This document shows, in pieces, positions 1 through 10,167 of a stretch of DNA of 21,724 nt. Position 1 is the stretch's first letter. The number at the start of each line of letters is the position of its first letter. A program made the translations under genes and the position numbers. The notes below the pieces were generated by a model, which was not told the DNA's origin, did no database searches, and saw nothing but the letters and a program-made list of their open reading frames with translations. The stretch lies in assembly GCA_019649035.1 (NCBI GenBank), contig BMAT01007122.1, positions 428,405 to 450,128 on the forward strand. Direction: 5' to 3'. The stretch is from Elysia marginata (lineage: Eukaryota; Mollusca; Gastropoda; Plakobranchidae).

Positions 1-342
1 ACAACAGAAAACAAAACAAAACAAAACTAAAATTAAATTAAAACCCACAACGCACACAATCATGTTTTATCTCGCTTTTAGTTTCGGTGCTTAACTTTAG
101 AAAAACAACCAACTGGTTAAGTTTTTTAAAAACAAACATCATACGATTTTTGTAGAGGCTTTTTTGTAAACTGACTACAGATAATTTGCACCTTTTCTTG
201 CATTCTTAATGTATTTGTTGCCCTAGTTCTATAAGCACAATATAATCAACAATCTAATTCCAGTAACACAAAAAGTGTACCCAAATAGTTTAAAAAACAC
301 TTATAAATAGGCGAGGGGTCAAAACGTTTATATCCTAAAATA
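1..342. other. AT-rich sequence, no gene seen
   Basis: Low-complexity start with a short CAAAA-type run, followed by AT-rich sequence full of stops in all frames. I see no coding signal, RNA gene or clear repeat. Confidence 0.5.
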
Positions 343-488
343 TTGAAAGATTATGAAATTAGTAGTGGAGAGAAGTAGTCTTTAAGTTGAAATGTCCGAA
401 ATACGCTCGTCTTCAGTAGGCCTATATTTCTACCTTCGACTTCGGCACCCAACACCGTGCCACTGAGAGCAACATAGCTATACCATTA
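343..488 (-). repeat. SINE-like repeat, copy 1 of 3
   Basis: First and most diverged of three related copies. On the plus strand it begins near a TATGAAATTAG word and ends near the ATAGCTATACCATT stretch. Read on the minus strand it holds an A-box-like TGGCACGGTGT (452-462) followed by GGGTGCCGAAG, shared with copy 2. The B-box position is degraded (GGTAGAAAT in place of GGTTCGAAT). It lies directly against copy 2, so the pair is a tandem dimer. Assignment as a tRNA-derived SINE is an inference from the better preserved B-box in the other two copies. Confidence 0.5.
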
Positions 489-490
489 AA

Positions 491-657
491 AGATTTTAAA
501 GGTATGAAATTAGCAGTTGAGAGAAGTAGGCTTTTAAGTGGAAATGCCCAAAATGTCTGTATGATTCGAACCTTCGACTTATATACGCTTCGGCACCCAC
601 CACCTTGCCATTTAGAGAAATATAGCTTATACAATGTCGCCACTACGCTCCTTAAAA
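491..657 (-). repeat. tRNA-derived SINE-like repeat, copy 2 of 3
   Basis: Best preserved copy. On the minus strand it carries TGGCAAGGTGG (600-610), close to the RNA polymerase III A-box consensus TGGCNNAGTGG. GGTTCGAATC (563-572), a near-perfect B-box, starts 38 nt further on. A-box to B-box spacing and order match a tRNA-derived SINE head. The 3' part on the minus strand is shared with copies 1 and 3 and ends in an AT-rich CATACCTTTAAAATC. A non-tRNA repeat with a chance B-box is the alternative. Confidence 0.55.
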
Positions 658-892
658 AGGAGTTTCATGGCGAAGGTCGTTGCTTAGCCTATCTAAGCGA
701 CTCGCTTACTTGAATGGGAAGATCCAAATCGCACCAAAGGCAACCATTTACATTCCGGAAACACACCAACACTTAACCATAAACAACAAACACAGAGAAC
801 AAACGATAACATTTAAGGTATACCTCATATGAAGTATATATCTAGAGATTCGAATAAATAGTGGAGGCAGCAACTGCGAAATCAAATGATTG
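658..892. other. Spacer between SINE-like copies
   Basis: AT-rich spacer separating copy 2 from copy 3. No gene or further copy of the repeat is visible. Confidence 0.4.
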
Positions 893-1049
893 AACGATTT
901 TAAAGGTATGAAATTAGCAGTAAAGAGAAGTAGGCTTTTAAGTGGGAATTCCTGAAATGTCTGCCTTTAGTATGATTCGAACCTTCATCTTATAGTCCAA
1001 GTTGACTTATGTATAGCTAAACCATATCGCCACTGCGCTTCTTAAAACA
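893..1049 (-). repeat. tRNA-derived SINE-like repeat, copy 3 of 3
   Basis: Aligns with copy 2 at both ends: the plus-strand TTTTAAAGGTATGAAATTAG start, the GAAGTAGGCTTTTAAGTG word, and a final CGCCACTGCGCTTCTTAAAA. The minus strand keeps the B-box GGTTCGAATC (974-983). The A-box region differs from copies 1 and 2; a GCGCAGTGG word further upstream is a second A-box candidate. It is separated from the dimer by about 235 bp. Confidence 0.55.
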
Positions 1050-1850
1050 TTCTTATAGTCTAAAACATATATTTTTTACAAGAAAGTGAAAACTGTTTTT
1101 CTAGTGAAATATGGCTAAGTGTTCGCGTGTCTCCGGATTAAATGGTTGTCTTCGGTGCTATTTGGATCTTCAAAATGAAGTTAGGAAAGTACTTAAACAA
1201 AGAGAGCTAGCCAAAGATCTTTGATTTCAAACTCCTTGTACAGGAAGTGTAGTGACGACATGATATAAGCCATCTATCTCTCATTGGTGGGTGCAAAAGC
1301 TACCATAACTCAAGAGTTTGAATGATATCAACGGAAGACATTTTTTGGCCACTTTCACTTAAACTCTACTTGAATTTACTTCTTATTACACACCTTAAAC
1401 CTTCCTTTCAACTCTTCAAATCTTTGTACTTTGTTTCATCAGTGATTAAAATTTACTTTCAAAGCGTTCCAACCCAACATTGTATAACTGTGCATTACTG
1501 CTGTGTAAGTTTGGAACTAGAAGGTTTGTAAACTATATACTCATTAGTGTCCTTCAGTGCTTAGTGGCAAGCACAGAGTTTGTTGGGATGTAGACATTCT
1601 GTTTCGTGATATCTGGTGGTGAAATAAAATAAACGCCTTGTTGAATTCGTTAATTTCCATTAGTCCCAGAGCCTAGGTATTTTTCGAAGTGATACGTGGA
1701 GAGTAAAAGTTGACCTACACTTTTTGGTCAATTACTCGATTATAAACCACTCCCCCTCTATGCACTTCGACGACCATCTTCAGATTTCTTACAACACTGA
1801 AGGGCAAGCCATTTTAAAAGAACAACAAGTTCACTCGTGAGAAATAAAAA
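1050..1850. other. No gene recognised
   Basis: About 800 bp of AT-rich DNA. The one open frame of about 70 codons near 1322-1531 is composed of common AT-rich codons and shows no domain, signal peptide or splice context that I trust. Confidence 0.45.
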
Positions 1851-1890
1851 GAAGAAGAAGAAGAAGAAGAAGAAGAAGAAGAAGAAGAAA
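1851..1890 (+). repeat. (GAA)n microsatellite
   Basis: Thirteen uninterrupted GAA triplets, then GAAA units running to about 1900. All-purine on the plus strand. Confidence 0.95.
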
Positions 1891-1900
1891 GAAAGAAAAA

Positions 1901-2871
1901 TTCACTTATATATGTGAAAAGATATTGGCTGAAGAGGCCCATCTGAAAATTATACCTGCTGCAAAACCGTTATACATCAACATAAAGGAAACATTGCGTC
2001 TGCTTCATACATTACATACAATAAGCCTATATCAAATGGGTTGTTTCAAGTGAAATTGGAGCTTGGCAATTCTAACTATAAATTTAAAAAGGAAATAGGA
2101 GCGATGCACATAACTTAAAGCCCGTGAGTATGACATTTATTTTGTGCAATGTTTTGGCATTAACTGTTAAAGAATGTTCCTATTGATTGCTAGTCCAATG
2201 ATTTTCACAATATCTTTCGTAATACCGGTACAATAGCATTATCCAGTTTTGTAAGTAATCGACGATTTTGTCAAGTTAGTAAATCTATGTACTAGAACTT
2301 GACCTTGAGCTGCGTTTACGCGGCAGATTTCAGAACACAAAATCTGACGCACAATTTCCAGGTGGAACCAGAATGCAAATATCTAGCCGGATTTCGCTAA
2401 AAAAAGAAACGAAACGAAGTTTAGGTCACGCCGAGATCTAGAATTTAGATCTAATCTAGTGCTGAATCTTTTGCGTCGACTAAATCTAGATTTAGGAATA
2501 TTGCGTGATTCTCGATAGTCTAGTTTTACTTTGACAACAATAATGCTCAGCATAACCTTTTCGGCTTTTTGGCTTTGTCGTTTTTAAGTGTGGACGTCAG
2601 ATGTAAAACCGATCCCGATTCATCGGTAAAAGGAACCGCCATTATGTTGACAAAATTAGAAGTTCGAGATGACTATCTATTCCATAATGCATTCTACGTT
2701 CTGATTCTCCCAAAAATTTAATTAGAAATCTTTCTAGTTGCAATTTCGAATGAAAATCTACCGAAAAAATCCGAACGGAAAGATTTCGGGCGATAATCTA
2801 CTCGTTCAAGCGCTCTAAAAATTCCATTTTCCATTCTGATTTGGTATGCCAATTCAGAAACGTGTCAACCA
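1901..2871. other. Unassigned AT-rich sequence with TAGATCTAGA words
   Basis: No gene recognised. A patch at 2434-2495 is crowded with AGATCTAGA, ATTTAGATCT and AAATCTAGATTT words. The part from about 2300 (GCGTTTACGCGGCAGATTTC) is of higher complexity and may belong to an unrecognised mobile element, but I found no terminal repeats. It may also contain upstream parts of the reverse transcriptase relic that begins at 2872. Confidence 0.4.
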
Positions 2872-3710
2872 ACCTTTAAAGAGGCGTTTGAGACTGTCTC
2901 TCAAGGTAAACTGCTTAGTAAGATTATGGGCTATGGAACAATAGGTAATGTTTTTAATTATCAGAAAATGTACTCCAAGACAGATGGCAAAGAGTGACTG
3001 TGAATGATAAAATTTCTTCTTACAGGAAAGTAACTGGTGATGTCCCTCAGGGAAGTATTTGGGTCCTTTATTATCAATTTTATTGACAACTTGTCCGGTG
3101 TTGCAGGCTCCTGAAGTAAACTTTTTGGTTCAAATGTTTTACAAAATGACATCCTGGCTTTGTTCCATCGGTCTGAAACGTAACGACTACACTTGAACTT
3201 TTCAAACTGTAAAATACATGTACTTTATATTGGTAATAATAATCTTTTTACCTTTGGACCCCCTGAAAACAATGTCTTAAACGTGAAAAGTTATGAGCAG
3301 GATGTGGGTGTTGTGTTTTACCAATATCTTACATTTTATTTACATATTGTTAGCATAAAATGGGTGTCATCTGTAGACTTTTTTTTACTTGAATAGTTTT
3401 ATGTTTCTCTTGCTCCATATAAGTATAAGAATTGTACGCGGAGCCTGCTATCCTAGGAACAATCTATGATATTGTTAACGTTCAGAGACACGCAACCAAA
3501 TTTATTCAGGGATTTGCAGTAATGTCGTCTGTCGATTCAAAACATCTCCAGTTACCAAGTTTTAAGAGTAGAAGAATACGCGCCTATCTTACTCTGTTAT
3601 TCAACATTGTTCACAAACTTCATGACTTAAAGATAGCATAGTTTTTAATGATTTTTAACTTTACGTTCGCCACAGGAGGTAGTTCTAAAATTGTCACACG
3701 AGCAGATGTG
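2872..3710 (+). pseudogene. Decayed non-LTR retrotransposon RT (CR1/Jockey type)
   Basis: Pieces of one reverse transcriptase appear in order in different frames. 2881-2997 reads EAFETVSQGKLLSKI, matching the palm motif usually written AFDxVxHxxLLxKL. 2985-3056 continues WQRVTVNDKISSY and VTGDVPQGS, the conserved VPQGS box. 3059-3073 reads LGPLL and 3078-3110 FIDNLSGVAGS, where the family has YINDL. The catalytic FADD region just after is decayed to LFGSNV. 3193-3396 reads NCKIHVLYIGNNN and EQDVGVVFYQYLTF, equivalent to the KCxVxxxG and KDLGVxxxxxLxF blocks. 3432-3641 holds VQRHATKFIQGF and LQLPSFKSRRIRAYL, the thumb region VQRRATKxxxG and LPSLxxRRxR. At least four frameshifts and several stops show it is dead. 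The VPQGS, KDLGV and VQRRATK set is typical of CR1/Jockey-like elements; the exact clade is not settled. Confidence 0.85.
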
Positions 3711-4966
3711 ATTTTATATGTTTTAAAAGACGTAAGTGTATTCGCCGGAAGCTCACAAACTACACATTGCCCTATCTGTGACTTTGTATGTTGTATGCGT
3801 CACGTAGGCCTAGATCGTCATTACATGGGAAACCAACAGTTCTCACCTGATAATTCATACAAAAAAGAAAAAAAAACCCAGAGACAATTTTATGACAGGA
3901 AACTGTTTTTAAACTTGTCTTTAGACGGTAATAATGCGTAAAAAAGGTGTCCGGAAACGAATGCCATGAATGATGGCATATATTATTTTAACTCACTGAA
4001 AGAAAATTATCAATTAAAAATATGTAAAAAATATAAAATGGATATAAGAGTGAGCGGAGGCAAGGATTTGCCTGAACACACAGAGAGCACTAATCTGCGA
4101 GTATGAAAATATGTTAACATCATGACATTGATATTTTAGCTGTATTAAAACAAGTCAAAAATGCTTAAAGCCTACTCTATTAGATATAAACCGCTTTTAA
4201 AGGCAAATTATTAAAGCTAGGCTCCTATAACTAAATCTAGACATAGATCTAAGGTTAGATGTGTATCCATATTATATTTCAAATCTAGATCCCATCTTTA
4301 TCCACAGTGTTGTCCAGATCCATATTCTAGATCAGATCTACAACCTAGAATCTAGACTTCAAATGACATTATGCCCTACATAATGCAGTAATTGAACTGA
4401 TAAGAAAATGTTTGGGCAGATATTTTTTTAAAGATGAACTTACTTTAAATAAAGATATGCTTAGCTATCACGTAAGGTTATGCCTACTTGATTAAATTGA
4501 TATCAGTTAATGAAAAGCAAAAGATGCGTTTAGACCATTTTTACTTTAATATTACATGCAGGGACGTGGTTTCAAAAGCGATAGTAAGCCTAAAAGTAGA
4601 AAAATGAAACATGTATTTGGCATTTATTGACATTTTAAATCAAGTGCTATCAATATACACCGAAATCCACGAAATCAAGAAAAATACTTTGCATTTGTGC
4701 TGTTTGTATTCGATACTAATTTTGTGCACTCTTCTTGTAACATAGCAGTTAAAGACCAAGTGACTGGAGTTGAGTAAATTTCCAATTCCCTATGTTTAGC
4801 ATTCGATCTTGAAATTGGCCGACCCACTCGTCGAAAATGCGTTTTAATTTCAATTTTGTTCTGAATATTCTAAAAATATCAAGTAAGTTAGATCAATACA
4901 ACGTTAATACGCCATTTATATGGTTTTGGGCGACAGGGCCTTCTTAGTTTGGTGGTCTCCTACCAA
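3711..4966. other. LINE 3' flank and AT-rich sequence; TCTAGATCT-rich patch
   Basis: The first 200 bp may be the decayed end of the retrotransposon. 4231-4357 is packed with CTAGA/TAGATCT words in both orientations, like the patch at 2434-2495. The rest shows no gene, RNA or clear repeat. Confidence 0.4.
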
Positions 4967-5136
4967 ACCCATCGGTTGTCATAAATTTTAAGTTTTAATG
5001 AGTTCACGCTGTTTACAGATTAAAAAATAAAAAAAACTCTCAGACCCAGCCATCAGTTGTCATAAGTTGTAACTTTCAATGAGTTCACTATGTTTATAAA
5101 TTAAAAAAAACACTCCCAGACCCATCGGTTGTCATG
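4967..5136. repeat. 77-bp tandem repeat, 2.2 copies
   Basis: Unit 1 (4967-5043) and unit 2 (5044-5119) both start ACCCA, contain GTTGTCATAA, share AATGAGTTCAC, and end in an A-rich run plus ACTC-CAG. A partial third unit (5120-5136) repeats ACCCATCGGTTGTCAT exactly as in unit 1. Confidence 0.85.
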
Positions 5137-5499
5137 ATGATCGAGCGAGAGGTTCCACAGTTTTTTTTAGCTATACGGTACCTTTGCTAATTGTTAGATC
5201 ATTTGATATCAAATTTTTTATAAATAAAGCATTATAGCAACACATAAGTCAACAGACAGAAGACACCCAGTTATTTTTACTATTGTAAAATTCTTTGTTG
5301 AACATTTTAAGATAGAGATTAAATCTTTTCGCCAAATGAATCATAAAAGTTATTTAGAAGTTCTGCTGTTCGAAAAGCAAAAAAGAAAAACGAACAAAGT
5401 TAGGTATAACATATATTAAAGATCTATCTAGCTTTGCCCAGTGTTAAAAACTTGACCATTAGCTCGGCTTGGCTTTAACGAAACGAACTTTTAAATGAT
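5137..5499. other. No gene recognised
   Basis: AT-rich sequence between the 77-bp repeat and the next retrotransposon relic. Its last part may be decayed upstream RT sequence, but no motif is readable. Confidence 0.4.
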
Positions 5500-6325
5500 A
5501 TTCTAAACTATATCGAGTACTTCAATATAAGCAAAGGAGCAAGACAAGGTTGAACTTATTCAGTTTGTACACAGAACAGATCACGAGAAATGATGACATC
5601 GGCGAGTACTTACTGATTTGAGATATGCAGATGATACAGCACTCGCAGTGTGAGATATCACCAGCTCAAAAAAGAGTACTGTACAGAGTAAACTCCTCAT
5701 GCAAAGTTGAAAGTATATTAAACGCAAAGAAGACAAAAGTTATGCACATAAAAGGAAAAGACGTCCTGCCTGGTGACATCACAGGAATCTTAGGAATACA
5801 ATCCTAGAAAAGATGACATCACAATAATCTTAGGAATACAATCCTAGAAAAGATGACATCACAGGAATCTTAGGAATACAATCCTAGAAAATGTACACCT
5901 TTTGAAGTATCTAGGCGCCATGAAGTCTTCAGATGGAACATGTATAAAAGATGTCATGACCAGGATTGCTATGGCAAAAGCTAAGATGAAAAACTGAAAA
6001 ATACATGGAAAGCTAAAAGTATTGCCATCAACCTGAATCTGAAAATGTTGAAGTGTCTCATCTTGCTAGTTATTATGTATGAATGTGAGGCGTGGGCTCT
6101 GAAATAAAGAGGAGGAAAGCTCAAGGCAGCTGAATATTCGTTGGCAAGATAAAAGAACCAATGTGAGTGCCTTGCTTAAAATGGTGAGTCTGATAAACGA
6201 AATAAACAAAAGAAGGCTCAGAAACATCGGTCATACCATCAGAAAGAAGAGACCGAGAAGGCTGGAAAGCTGTTGTGGCATCTACTGGAGGAGCAACTAT
6301 CGAACATGGTATTGTCATCGAGTGA
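5500..6325 (+). pseudogene. Second decayed non-LTR RT, YADD type
   Basis: A reverse transcriptase C-terminal half is readable across shifting frames. KGARQG (5533-5550) stands for the KGVRQG box. LNLFSLYTEQITRN (from 5550) matches LFNLYxExIxRN. LRYADDTALA (5618-5647) contains the catalytic YADD, intact, and is followed at once by a stop. LNAKKTKVMHIKGK (from 5718) matches LNxxKTKVM. LLKYLGAMKSSDG (from 5899) and VMTRIAMAKAKM match KYLG...DG and RIAxAxxAM. MLKCLILLVIMYECEAWAL (about 6047-6105) matches the LYGCETWTL block. The terminal WKAVVASTGGATIE ends at a stop at 6323-6325, where such ORF2 proteins end. The KTKVM, KYLG, ETWTL order differs from the relic at 2872-3710, so this is a separate family. 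Frameshifts, stops and a 40-bp tandem insertion make it non-functional. Confidence 0.85.
5772..5891 (+). repeat. 40-bp tandem triplication inside the RT relic
   Basis: Three head-to-tail 40-bp units (5772-5811, 5812-5851, 5852-5891) sharing GATGACATCACA, GGAATACAATCCTAGAAAA. They differ only at the second base of unit 1 and at two bases of unit 2. Each unit contains TAG in one frame, and 40 is not a multiple of three, so the reading frame shifts with each copy. Near identity shows the expansion is much younger than the decay of the host element. Confidence 0.95.
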
Positions 6326-7797
6326 CGAGTGAGTGATTACAGACTTTAAGCAGCAACGCGTGAGTATGACGCGAACGTCTGTGGGTCTATTTTTAGAAAC
6401 TGGTTTCATTATTTTTATAGTTTCTCAATCTGCTTTCCCGATTTTCACGTACGCGTAGTGAGACACGGTGCGTGTGCTAAAGGTCTCTATTGACGGGCCA
6501 AATACTGAGCAGTACTCCTTTCTTCTCGCTTCATATGTTACCACCCCCCTTACACACAAACACATGCACACCCCCACAATCTTCCAAATCGGAAAGGCCT
6601 CTTCAACTCGGTAAAAATCACCAATTATAATTATAGCCAATAATATTTATGATTGTTTTTTAATTAAACACCAGACTTTAGTTTTACTTTTTAATTAAAT
6701 CAATTCTGCTATACAACTATGGCACATGAACATCAACCAAGGCAAAGAAAAAAAGTTTGACACATTACCTAGAAAACAACTTCGCAGAGTTTTTGGGATG
6801 AGATTTCCAACTTAAAAAGTAAGCCAATTCCAATATCTCTGTAAGTATTGAAAGCAAGGTAGAGGATTTTTTCATCATTATGTGCTTAGGCAAGATCCAT
6901 GAATTTCCGCTAGCAAATCGATGACAGTGTAATTCAACGAAAACACTTGGAGATTTGGAGGTAGGCCCATAACTACACTCCCAGATGACACTAAATAACG
7001 ATTTTTAGAAGAGTCTAAGCACACAATCCCAATCTTATACCACAACCAGGTCTCTACCAAGAATAGAAAAAATGGGGCTCTTTCATCGCAGAAATAAAAA
7101 GAACTGCAGCCGAAGCTGCGAGATCGCAGGGCATTGCTAGCTGAGCGCTTTAAATTAAGCCACAAGTCACACTTCATGCTCAATACTTACCGCCAAGGTA
7201 CTACTAATAAGCAAATCACGACACATCCTTAAAAATCTTACAGTATACCGTTTATGATTTCCACCAAGTCTAAAAAACTGGGATCTAAAATTTTGCGTTT
7301 ATTAGACCAAACCATCACACGTCTCGATAAACATCAGAATATTTTGTTCAGAAAACTCATGAAGAGGATGACTTCAATGAAGAAAAAAACTCCAACAGAA
7401 CAGGAACTGAACTGTCTCGCATCCAGTCTAAATGAAGCGGATCTTGCATTTTTTACCTAACAAGGCGTTGATAATAAATGTTGAACAATGTATAGTTCTC
7501 AACTTCCAACCCTTAAAAATTGCATGAAGTTATCAAGAAATAGCCTAAAGAAATTAAAACTTCTGCTGATTTAAAATATAAGAAAAAATGTTAAATGACA
7601 TTTTCTCGACTTTTAAACTCAGAAATTCGTCTCATTTGGACTGTTCGTGGGACAAAATCCCTTTGATGGAAACCAAAGTAGCTGTTAGGATAGAGAGAAG
7701 GAATTTGGGAAGGACAAAGAGATTTGAAAAATGAACTAAGAAAAAGGATTGTTTGCTGTAGAACATAAACTATTCAGATATTTGAGTTCCTAAAGCT
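6326..7797. other. No gene recognised; short unassigned frames
   Basis: About 1.5 kb between the LINE relic and the mariner relic. An open frame of 68 codons at 7254-7460 (+) is lysine-rich and weakly coiled-coil-like, but has no recognisable domain. A 101-codon minus frame at 6878-7183 has no motif. I treat both as chance until homology is shown. Confidence 0.35.
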
Positions 7798-7799
7798 TA

Positions 7800-7823
7800 C
7801 AGTCGGGAAAGTAATTCATGTCA
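7800..7823. repeat. Candidate mariner terminal inverted repeat (one end)
   Basis: CAGTCGGGAAAGTAATTCAT follows a TA dinucleotide (7798-7799), the target of mariner insertion. It lies about 155 bp beyond the transposase C-terminus, about where a terminal repeat is expected. I did not find a matching inverted copy on the far side, so this is weak. Confidence 0.25.
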
Positions 7824-7976
7824 ACTCTCTACTCGCTTCTGCTATTCTAGCAACACGAAGCGTGACTGAAAACTCCTGCCTCTCCGATCACTGTTTTCAA
7901 AGCAGTTATTCCACAAATAAAAATCGTACACCGAACAAAATCTTGGGATGGCTGTTATTTGAAGCAACTTTCATTT

Positions 7977-8420
7977 TCATGATTGGTTACCAGCTCTGTC
8001 AACAAAGGTGCACCATTGACGAACAAGTGCTTTAAACACGTCGGCGAAAAATTCAGCTGCTTTCCCTCTGCACCACCTAGGCGCAAATGCCTCAACCTCG
8101 TCATTTTTAGCGAAATAATCTTATTACAATAGTTATTTAAACTTGGAGCTTAGAAAAGATAGAGTACAGGGAGGATGAGGTAGGATCTCCTGGAATCTGA
8201 GTCAAACCAGGGCATGCTGAATCTTTCAACTGGTTTATGGGTGGATGTTGTCATGATGAAGAATGACTTTAATGCCTCATTAATTATGTATGATGCACCA
8301 AATTCAAAGAAATTCCAATGACTTCAGCAGCATCTCACTGTTGAAATAACAGTTTTCACGAAAGATTTGAAGATTTGGTCCACTTTTACCTGATGCTTAG
8401 CATCTCTTGTATTGACGGGT
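7977..8420 (-). pseudogene. Decayed mariner transposase with internal deletion
   Basis: On the minus strand, from high to low coordinates. About 8345-8400 reads KVDQIFKSF then STVR, resembling the linker before the second helix-turn-helix. About 8270-8345 reads, with one frame change, AAEVIGIS and HHxxINEAL, resembling that helix-turn-helix (EELGIS...VHxIL). Sequence then jumps directly to LHHDNIHP (about 8239-8262), the HDNAxxH motif around the second catalytic aspartate. EILPHPPCTLSF (about 8150-8190) equals LPHPPYSPDLAP. AAEFFADVFKALVRQW and FVDRAGN, ending at a stop (7977-7979), match the mariner C-terminus. The central region with the first catalytic aspartate and WVP linker is missing, so the copy cannot be active. 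Stops and frameshifts are frequent. Confidence 0.75.
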
Positions 8421-9462
8421 CAACCACTGCTCCATCTCTTTGTCTACCTTCTTTTTGTGCTCATATATTCACAAGAATCTCTGTAGAGATTCTCCATGTA
8501 TCGTTGAATACCAAATAGTCAGGTCCACTCTGCATTAAGTAAAGAGCAGTAAGTGCACATTGCTTGATACGTCTTCGTTTTGCCATATTTTGTCGCTCAT
8601 ATATGAATACGACTACGAGAAAATATGGCACAATAGGAAGGACTCTCAATCAAACCTCGCAATAAAACCTGAACATGAAATGTATGCGCGGATGTCATTT
8701 ACAAAACTATTTTGATACTTCATCTAACCTGTAAAAATTTTATTTTGTGTGCGACAGTTAACACAAAATCGATTGAGAACACTAAAAAGGCAGAAAAAGA
8801 GAAAAATATGAAAATTAAGTTTTTTACTATTAAGAGGTAGAAAACTTTAACAGAACGAAAAGGAAGAAACTGATACCTATCGTAAACCTAGACTCAGTCT
8901 ATACTGGTCTAAATACACTAACGGCCCATTTTATGAACTTAATATATCTGAACAATCAAAATCAGCCACGAAACATGCATGTACAGCGTGCCCCTATACA
9001 ATGCAAACTTCTTTTTCTCTCGGCAAATAAAAAATCATGTTCCTTTTTATAATGGACTCTGCCCTACCTGAACAAAACATCTGGTAGTTCCCACGCCTGG
9101 CCGATAAATTTGACGCAATCGCTTTGACAAGATCTCACCCTGCATTTGTTCTTAGACAATCATTTTAAAAAGACCATAATCAGTCTAGAGAGATACACAA
9201 AAAATTTGAACAAGATAAAAAACTTGAAAGCGAAAACTTCTCTCAGTTTTTAACAAAAAAAAAAATCTATCTGGCTCATTGGCATTTCAGTCAAAAAGTC
9301 AACATGTTTAAAGAGAAGCACAAAAAATGATCACAAAAATCAAAAAGAAAAAATCCAACAGAATTTAGGTAACCAGTACTCTTCCAAGTAGTACAAAGTG
9401 AACCCGCTTAGAAAGGTAGGGCTAGTGGTGTGACCAGAGTATTTGCCAAGTTATTTTTTTAT
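8421..9462. other. No gene recognised
   Basis: AT-rich DNA upstream of the mariner relic (minus-strand sense). The expected transposase N-terminus is not readable in the 62-codon minus frame at 8461-8649. The rest shows no feature. Confidence 0.4.
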
Positions 9463-9535
9463 GATAATAATAATAATATCTAGATTTGTATAGCGCCTTT
9501 TATAATAAAATAAAGTTTCAAAGCGCTTCACAAAA
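9463..9535. mobile_element. (TAA)n-linked AGCGC element, copy 1
   Basis: An imperfect (TAA)n run (9463-9479) is followed by TTTGTATAGCGCC and, after a short AT-rich spacer, CAAAGCGCTTCACAA (9519-9533). The two AGCGC words lie about 30 bp apart. The same order, including the identical CAAAGCGCTTCACAA, recurs near 19.55 kb. This looks like a short non-autonomous element or a retroelement 3' tail next to a microsatellite. Confidence 0.6.
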
Positions 9536-9922
9536 TAAAAACTACACAATTTCTTTCATACAAGTTTACAAAACACGAATAACGTAGGCAATTGAGAATT
9601 AAAAACTCAATTGAAAAATAAAAATAAATGATGATGAGATGTGCATTAAGATAAAATGAACAAAAATAGGACGCAAGTTAAAGACGCACGACCTCTCTGT
9701 ACAGAAAATATCTATAGTCTGTTTCACGCAATAACTCCGCTCTTTTGGCAATGTCTTCCCTAATTCTCCCTCCTTCTCTTTTTCTGTTGCATCTGCAGTA
9801 TTAATAATGGAGCTAGGCTGAAATGAGCACAGATTATCCAAGCATTTCTAGGCGACATAGACATGTCAAATTTGGCCCCAAGTTGTAAACTGTATTGAAG
9901 ATAAGAGTAGGCATAATATATC
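9536..9922. other. No gene recognised
   Basis: AT-rich sequence. A minus frame of 80 codons at 9599-9841 has no recognisable motif. Confidence 0.4.
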
Positions 9923-10065
9923 TTCTGAAAACAGTGAATTTTTTTAATTGAACTTGAAAGTAAAAGTAGTAATACTATTTTAGAAACTAGAGTAAAAGAA
10001 ACCTTAACATTTAGCGTGAACAGAATTAATAAATAACTTTGTTTGTACTAGTGCAGCATTTTAAC
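9923..10065 (+). repeat. 143-bp duplicated segment, left copy
   Basis: Aligns without gaps to 10168-10310, with 13 mismatches in 143 positions by my count (about 91% identity). Both begin TTCT-AAAACAGTGAATT and end GCATTTTAAC. The copy ends exactly at the assembly gap. Confidence 0.95.
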
Positions 10066-10167
10066 NNNNNNNNNNNNNNNNNNNNNNNNNNNNNNNNNNN
10101 NNNNNNNNNNNNNNNNNNNNNNNNNNNNNNNNNNNNNNNNNNNNNNNNNNNNNNNNNNNNNNNNNNN
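10066..10167. other. Assembly gap (102 N)
   Basis: Run of 102 undetermined bases lying between two copies of the same 143-bp sequence. Its true length and content are unknown. Confidence 0.99.

Noticed and set aside
2300..2870. Possible DNA transposon or MITE with a GCGTTTACGCGGCAGATTTC start
   Set aside because: No inverted terminal repeat or target-site duplication found by eye.
6878..7183. 101-codon minus frame
   Set aside because: No motif, AT-rich low-evidence frame; plausible chance open frame.
7254..7460. 68-codon Lys-rich plus frame
   Set aside because: No recognisable domain, splice context or homology that I can see; kept only as a note in the unassigned stretch.
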